From UBA1952 sp965246785 (GTDB lineage Bacteria; Bacteroidota; Bacteroidia; Chitinophagales; Chitinophagaceae): 64,000 nt of DNA. Location: positions 186,001 through 250,000 of the forward strand of contig CBDFFM010000027.1 of NCBI GenBank assembly GCA_965246785.1, in the 5' to 3' direction. The position numbers were made by a program, and so were the translations under genes. How positions within the stretch are numbered: position 1 is the first letter of the stretch; the number at the start of each line of letters is the position of its first letter. Under the pieces are notes generated by a model. That model worked only from the letters and a program-made list of their open reading frames with translations. It searched no databases and was not told the DNA's origin. This document shows, in pieces, positions 60,252-64,000 of the stretch.

Positions 60252-61298
60252 ATGACCATCCTCATCACCGGCGGCGCCGGCTTTATCGGCTCCCATGTCG
60301 TTCGGCTGTTCGTTCAGAAATACCCGGATTACAACATCATCAACCTAGACGCCCTTACCTACGCCGGAAATCTTGAGAACCTCCGCGATGTGGAAGCCGC
60401 GCCGAATTACAGCTTCATTAAGGCAGATATTACAGATGCGGAGGCCATGAACAGCCTCTTTTTTGAGCACAAGCCGGATGGCGTCATCCACCTCGCGGCT
60501 GAAAGCCACGTTGACCGCTCCATCGTTGACCCGAACGCTTTTCTGCAAACGAACATTATGGGCACAGCCAACCTGCTCAATGCCGCCCGCGCCGCATGGA
60601 ATGGCGAATATGAAGGCAAGCGCTTCTATCATGTGAGCACGGATGAGGTGTATGGCTCACTCGGCGAGACAGGCTACTTTTTAGAGACGACGCCATACGA
60701 TCCGCAAAGCCCTTACTCCGCGTCCAAAGCCGCCTCAGACCATATTGTGCGCGCCTACGGCAATACCTATCACATGCCGTTCGTGATTACGAACTGCTCC
60801 AACAATTACGGTCCGAACCAGTTCCCGGAAAAGCTCATCCCGCTTTTCCTGAACAACATCCGCAACAAAAAGCCGCTGCCTGTTTACGGCGATGGCAAGT
60901 ACACCCGCGACTGGCTGTATGTGGTTGACCATGCCCGCGCCATTGATACAGTCTTCCATGAAGGCAAGAATGCCGAAACCTACAACATTGGCGGCTTCAA
61001 CGAGTGGCAGAACCTAGAACTGATTAAACTCCTCTGCAAGCAGATGGATGAAAAGCTGGGCCGCGAAGCCGGAGAAAGCGAAGCACTCATCACATATGTC
61101 CGCGACCGCCCTGGCCACGACCGCCGCTATGCGATTGACGCCAACAAAATCAAGTCCGAATTAGGCTGGGAGCCGAGCGTGACCTTTGAGGAAGGCCTAA
61201 GCAAGACGCTGGACTGGTACCTTGCCAATGAGGAATGGCTGAACCATGTGACGAGCGGGGCTTATCAGAATTACTATAAGCAACAGTACACCCATTAA
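60252..61298 (+). CDS. rfbB: dTDP-glucose 4,6-dehydratase
   Basis: RfbB converts dTDP-glucose to the 4-keto-6-deoxy intermediate for dTDP-rhamnose and related sugars. The 348-aa extended SDR has GGAGFIGSHVVRLF, AAESHVDRSI, STDEVYGSLGETG and YSASKAASDH (the Y-x-x-x-K). It heads a polysaccharide locus with rfbA, a glycosyltransferase and asparagine synthase downstream. Confidence 0.97.
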   Translation: MTILITGGAGFIGSHVVRLFVQKYPDYNIINLDALTYAGNLENLRDVEAAPNYSFIKADITDAEAMNSLFFEHKPDGVIHLAAESHVDRSIVDPNAFLQTNIMGTANLLNAARAAWNGEYEGKRFYHVSTDEVYGSLGETGYFLETTPYDPQSPYSASKAASDHIVRAYGNTYHMPFVITNCSNNYGPNQFPEKLIPLFLNNIRNKKPLPVYGDGKYTRDWLYVVDHARAIDTVFHEGKNAETYNIGGFNEWQNLELIKLLCKQMDEKLGREAGESEALITYVRDRPGHDRRYAIDANKIKSELGWEPSVTFEEGLSKTLDWYLANEEWLNHVTSGAYQNYYKQQYTH

Positions 61299-61330
61299 GC
61301 TAAGGGTTCACAGCGGCGCTACTACAGCGA

Positions 61331-61412
61331 CTTTGTCTTTCCCGAAGGGAATCTCTTAGAAGTTGCGAGGAAAGATTCCCTTTGGGAATGACAAAAGATT
61401 GGGCGAGCAGCT
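61331..61412. repeat. Intergenic hairpin and dispersed repeat copy 2
   Basis: TTGTCTTTCCCGAAGGGAATCT faces AGATTCCCTTTGGGAATGACAA as a large inverted repeat (outline). The right half (61373-61412) is a reverse-complement copy of the repeat at 2718-2755, 58 kb away. Confidence 0.75.
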
Positions 61413-61436
61413 CGTAGCTCAAAGCATCATACAACC

Positions 61437-61491
61437 GTCCAACAACTGTCCAACGCCAGTCCAACAATCGTCCAACAATCGTCCAATTATG
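61437..61491 (+). repeat. 11-bp repeat GTCCAACAATC running into the rfbA start
   Basis: Five exactly phased 11-bp units (starting at 61437, 61448, 61459, 61470, 61481) end with GTCCAATTATG; the last three bases are the rfbA start codon. Units three and four are identical. Confidence 0.85.
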
Positions 61492-62355
61492 AAAGGCATT
61501 ATTCTCGCAGGGGGTTCAGGAACCCGGCTTTATCCGTTGACGATTGCCGTAAGCAAGCAGCTCATGCCGGTCTATGACAAGCCGATGATTTATTACCCAC
61601 TCAGCACCCTCATGCTGGCCGGCATTCGCGAAATCCTCATCATCACCACGCCGGGAGACCAGGAAGGCTTTAAGAAGCTGCTTGGCGATGGCAGCAAGCT
61701 GGGCTGTCGGTTTGAGTATGTCGTGCAGCCATCGCCGGACGGGCTGGCACAAGCCTTCATTCTCGGCGCGGATTTCATCGGGAAAGACCCGGTGGCGCTC
61801 GTGCTCGGCGACAATATCTTTTACGGCTCCGGCATGGGCATGCTGCTGCGCGAAAAGGCGAATCCGGATGGCGCAGTTGTATTTGCGTATCAGGTGCATG
61901 ATCCGGAGCGCTATGGCGTGGTGGAGTTTGATAAAGACTTCCGCGTCCTTTCCATAGAAGAAAAACCGGAGCTGCCAAAGAGCAACTATGCAGTGCCAGG
62001 CCTTTATTTCTACGACAACGATGTAGTGGACATCGCGATGAATCAAAAGCCTTCGCCGCGTGGCGAGTTGGAAATCACGGACGTCAACAAAACTTACTTA
62101 GAGCGCGGCAAGCTGGAGGTGGGCGTCCTTGACCGCGGCACCGCCTGGTTAGACACCGGCACTTTTGACTCGCTCATGGATGCCGGCAATTTCATCCATG
62201 TCATTGAGAAGCGTCAGGGCATGAAAATCGGCTGCATTGAGGAGGTTGCCTACCGCAACGGCTGGATTAACGACGGCCAGTTGGAAGCCCTCGGTGCCTA
62301 CTATGCCAAAAGCGGGTACGGTTCTTATTTGAAAGGTCTGGTGGGACAGGTTTGA
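61489..62355 (+). CDS. rfbA: Glucose-1-phosphate thymidylyltransferase
   Basis: RfbA makes dTDP-glucose from dTTP and glucose-1-phosphate, the substrate of RfbB. It has 288 aa with the nucleotidyltransferase motif KGIILAGGSGTRLYP, VYDKPMIYYPLSTLMLAGI, LVLGDNIFYG and LEITDVNKTYL. The start ATG 61489 lies within the 11-bp repeat; an in-frame extension upstream would translate the repeat and is rejected. Normal length. Confidence 0.97.
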   Translation: MKGIILAGGSGTRLYPLTIAVSKQLMPVYDKPMIYYPLSTLMLAGIREILIITTPGDQEGFKKLLGDGSKLGCRFEYVVQPSPDGLAQAFILGADFIGKDPVALVLGDNIFYGSGMGMLLREKANPDGAVVFAYQVHDPERYGVVEFDKDFRVLSIEEKPELPKSNYAVPGLYFYDNDVVDIAMNQKPSPRGELEITDVNKTYLERGKLEVGVLDRGTAWLDTGTFDSLMDAGNFIHVIEKRQGMKIGCIEEVAYRNGWINDGQLEALGAYYAKSGYGSYLKGLVGQV

Positions 62356-62357
62356 TT

Positions 62358-62416
62358 GTTGGAGCGTTGGAACATTCTGACAACACTCCAACATTCCAAC
62401 GCTTCAACATTCCAAC
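62358..62416. repeat. Octamer inverted element GTTGGARC / ATTCCAAC
   Basis: Two phased octamers (GTTGGAGC, GTTGGAAC; 62358-62373) face four in reverse complement (ACTCCAAC, ATTCCAAC, GCTTCAAC, ATTCCAAC; 62385-62416). It starts 2 bp after the rfbA stop and ends 2 bp before the next ATG. Confidence 0.85.
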
Positions 62417-62418
62417 CA

Positions 62419-63537
62419 ATGAATCTCCTGCTCAACGCGTCAAACCTTCGCCATGGCGGCGGCAAGACGGTTGCCTTGCAGTTGATAAAAGGCCTTGCGC
62501 CCATTCGCCCCGACGATAAGATTTACGTCCTCGCACCGAAGACGGCGGAGTATGAAGCCGCCACAGCATTTCCAAACGTAACGCTGTTGCCCTTGTCGGA
62601 AAGCTACCATAATTCTTGGGTGAGCAAGATGTGGCACATGCACCAATCCTTCCCGAAGTGGTGCAAGCGGTTGGCTATTGACAAGGTCGTAAGCCTCGGT
62701 AATGCTGCGTTTCCGTCAAAAGGCTGCCCTCAGCTTGTTTACATCCAGCTTCCGCAGCTTGTCTATCACGAGTCACAGGCCTGGAAGCAGATGGAGATGG
62801 GCGCCTTCCTGCGCAACAGCCTTATGGATAGCTACGTGGCGATGCACCTGCGCTATGCGTCTTCCTACGCCGTGCAGACGGACGTAATGAAGGCGCGCCT
62901 CATAGCCCGCTTCAAGTTGCCGGATGAGCGTGTGCACGTCTTGCCCAATGCGCCGTTGGAAGAGGGCGATGTGCATCCGAAGCCAATTTCTAGGTCTTTG
63001 CAGCCGATGAAGCTATTATTCCTCAGCCGCTATTATCCGCACAAGAATTTTGAAATTCTGCCGCGCGTTGCAGAGCTGCTGGAAGAGCGAAATATCCCTG
63101 TTGAGATTACGCTTACTATTACCAAGGACGAGGCGAAAGGCGCAGCGGCAGTGCTGGATACTTTGCGCGGCCACACTTCTATCCGCAACATTGGCCCTGT
63201 TAAGCTAACAGACGTCAGCAGGGTTGTGCAGGAGCATCACGGCGTCTTTCTGCCTTCACTTATGGAGTCCTTCTCCGGCGTGTATGCGGAGGCCCTGCTT
63301 CATCGCCGCCACATTTTTACAAGCCACTATGATTTTGCGACCGAGCTGCTGGGTGATGCCGCTTTTTACTTTGACCCGCTGCGTGCCGAGCATATCGTCG
63401 ACGTGCTAGACGAGGTAATCAAGAATCCATCTATCCTTAGCCGTAAGCTACGTGCGCTTGAGGTAGCCGCGCAAAAAGCGCCGCGAATTGACGCCGTCTC
63501 GCGCTTGTTCTCGCGCATCATTGATACGTTTGCCTGA
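62419..63537 (+). CDS. Glycosyltransferase, GT4-like
   Basis: This 372-aa GT-B protein fits the GT4 group: an N-terminal acceptor domain (LLLNASNLRHGGGKTVALQLIKGLA), the inter-domain strand LLFLSRYYPHKNFEILPRVAELL, and the donor-site motif FLPSLMESFSGVYAEALLHRRH with the E-x7-E-like pair. It probably adds a sugar in surface glycan synthesis, with donors from the rfb genes upstream. The in-frame extension to 62356 would translate the octamer element. Confidence 0.88.
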   Translation: MNLLLNASNLRHGGGKTVALQLIKGLAPIRPDDKIYVLAPKTAEYEAATAFPNVTLLPLSESYHNSWVSKMWHMHQSFPKWCKRLAIDKVVSLGNAAFPSKGCPQLVYIQLPQLVYHESQAWKQMEMGAFLRNSLMDSYVAMHLRYASSYAVQTDVMKARLIARFKLPDERVHVLPNAPLEEGDVHPKPISRSLQPMKLLFLSRYYPHKNFEILPRVAELLEERNIPVEITLTITKDEAKGAAAVLDTLRGHTSIRNIGPVKLTDVSRVVQEHHGVFLPSLMESFSGVYAEALLHRRHIFTSHYDFATELLGDAAFYFDPLRAEHIVDVLDEVIKNPSILSRKLRALEVAAQKAPRIDAVSRLFSRIIDTFA

Positions 63538-63540
63538 CAG

Positions 63541-63567
63541 GTTGAACGGGTTGAGCAAGTTGAACTG
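63541..63567. repeat. Nonamer repeat GTTGAACNN
   Basis: Three phased 9-bp units (GTTGAACGG, GTTGAGCAA, GTTGAACTG) lie 3 bp after the glycosyltransferase stop. Confidence 0.6.
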
Positions 63568-63613
63568 TTTTGTTCCCGCCAAGCTGAATAGAGCTACCAA
63601 TGCTTAATGGTTC

Positions 63614-63705
63614 CTGTCATTGCGGGCTTGACCCGCAATCGGCTAAATAATTGCACATGGCTCGTTTTGACACCGTCAGATTGCGGGTCAAGCCCGCAAT
63701 GACAG
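63614..63705. repeat. Perfect 27-bp inverted repeat (TGTCATTGCGGGCTTGACCC type)
   Basis: 63614-63640 and 63679-63705 are exact reverse complements of 27 bp, separated by 38 bp. Each arm is itself a short GCGGG/CCCGC palindrome. This is a familiar dispersed intergenic palindrome in many bacteria and could double as a terminator. Confidence 0.85.
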
Positions 63706-63762
63706 CTTTGATTAAGCTGTAGTTCAATCATCATCTTTGCAAACCAATTCATCCAACTCAGC

Positions 63763-64000
63763 ATGTGCGGTATAGCCGGCGGCATTCGCCACAGACTTAC
63801 TGAAGGAGAGGCGGCACAAGTCTTAGCCCGGCTGCACCATCGCGGCCCGGATGCAAACGGCATCTGGCAAGGCGAAGGCGTGTGGCTTGCCAATACGCGG
63901 CTCGCCATTCAGGATTTGTCAGCAGCGGGCGCGCAACCGATGCGCACGGCGGATAGAGCCTATACGATTGTTTACAATGGTGAGCTGTATAACGCGCCAC
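63763..64000 (+). CDS. Asparagine synthase (glutamine-hydrolysing), partial
   Basis: The first 79 codons are present; the gene runs off the window. MCGIAGGIRH starts the class II glutamine amidotransferase domain, with Cys2 as the nucleophile after Met removal; RLHHRGPDANGIW and LANTRLAIQDLS and the glutamine-binding NGELYN are present. AsnB-like enzymes in polysaccharide loci often amidate sugars rather than make asparagine. Confidence 0.9.
   Translation, partial: MCGIAGGIRHRLTEGEAAQVLARLHHRGPDANGIWQGEGVWLANTRLAIQDLSAAGAQPMRTADRAYTIVYNGELYNAP

Noticed and set aside
61363..61488. N-terminal extension of rfbA
   Set aside because: It would translate the dispersed hairpin and 11-bp repeats; the family starts at MKGIILAGG.
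1..64000. tRNA, rRNA or other known structured RNA genes
   Set aside because: I checked the larger gaps by eye and found no cloverleaf or known RNA core; a covariance-model search could still find one.

Overview
The window looks like a chromosomal segment of a mid-GC Bacteroidota bacterium, most likely near Chitinophagaceae. Supporting signs are a gliding/type IX secretion gene of the PorW/SprE type, the rpmB-rpmG-DUF4295 trio, bacillithiol synthesis (bshB1), lineage families DUF4294, DUF4295 and PorT-like barrels, a UbiA prenyltransferase of the kind used in menaquinone synthesis, no clear Shine-Dalgarno sequences, and many copies of the Bacteroidota -7 promoter box TAnnTTTG. I see no prophage, intact insertion sequence, CRISPR array, tRNA or rRNA gene. 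Calls rest on reading the sequence and recalling families; no database search was run.

Layout. 1-7.9 kb: an unrecognised gene, an M1 peptidase, mutS, a YdcF-like lipoprotein, and an AAA+ ATPase behind an attenuator-like leader. 7.9-16.2 kb: a double-glycine-leader peptide, a glycosyltransferase, rluD-like, tatA, a lytic transglycosylase, rpsT, pepT, DUF1573, then ubiA-dapB overlapping by 4 nt. 16.2-22.3 kb: small hypotheticals, an alpha/beta hydrolase, DUF4385, the rpmB operon, bshB1, DUF4294, a lipoprotein and a DCC protein. 22.3-26 kb: a porW/sprE-like gene broken by nine single-base frameshifts. 26-37 kb: Bax-inhibitor protein, flavoprotein, malic enzyme, a membrane pyrophosphatase fused to an OmpA domain, nucleoside phosphorylase, lgt. 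37-50.3 kb: the S10-spc ribosomal superoperon on the minus strand, rpsJ to secY, then map. 50.3-60 kb: small proteins, DUF58, thioredoxin-like, BrkB, dusB, CvfB, a Tat-signal dehydrogenase. 60-64 kb: start of a surface polysaccharide locus (rfbB, rfbA, glycosyltransferase, asparagine synthase).

The most unusual structure is in the gaps. Many intergenic regions are filled by phased repeats of a 7-, 8-, 9-, 10- or 11-bp word, often followed by the same word in reverse complement with mirrored spacing. Several run from the stop codon of one gene to the start codon of the next, including at least five gaps in the ribosomal operon. Two other arrays have about 40-42 bp periods (70-280 and 56231-56430). 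Other points of interest are a 42-residue membrane-protein ORF overlapping the end of rplP, the pyrophosphatase-OmpA fusion, the shattered porW, and a recurring 4-6 nt spacing between the -7 box and the start codon that suggests leaderless mRNAs.
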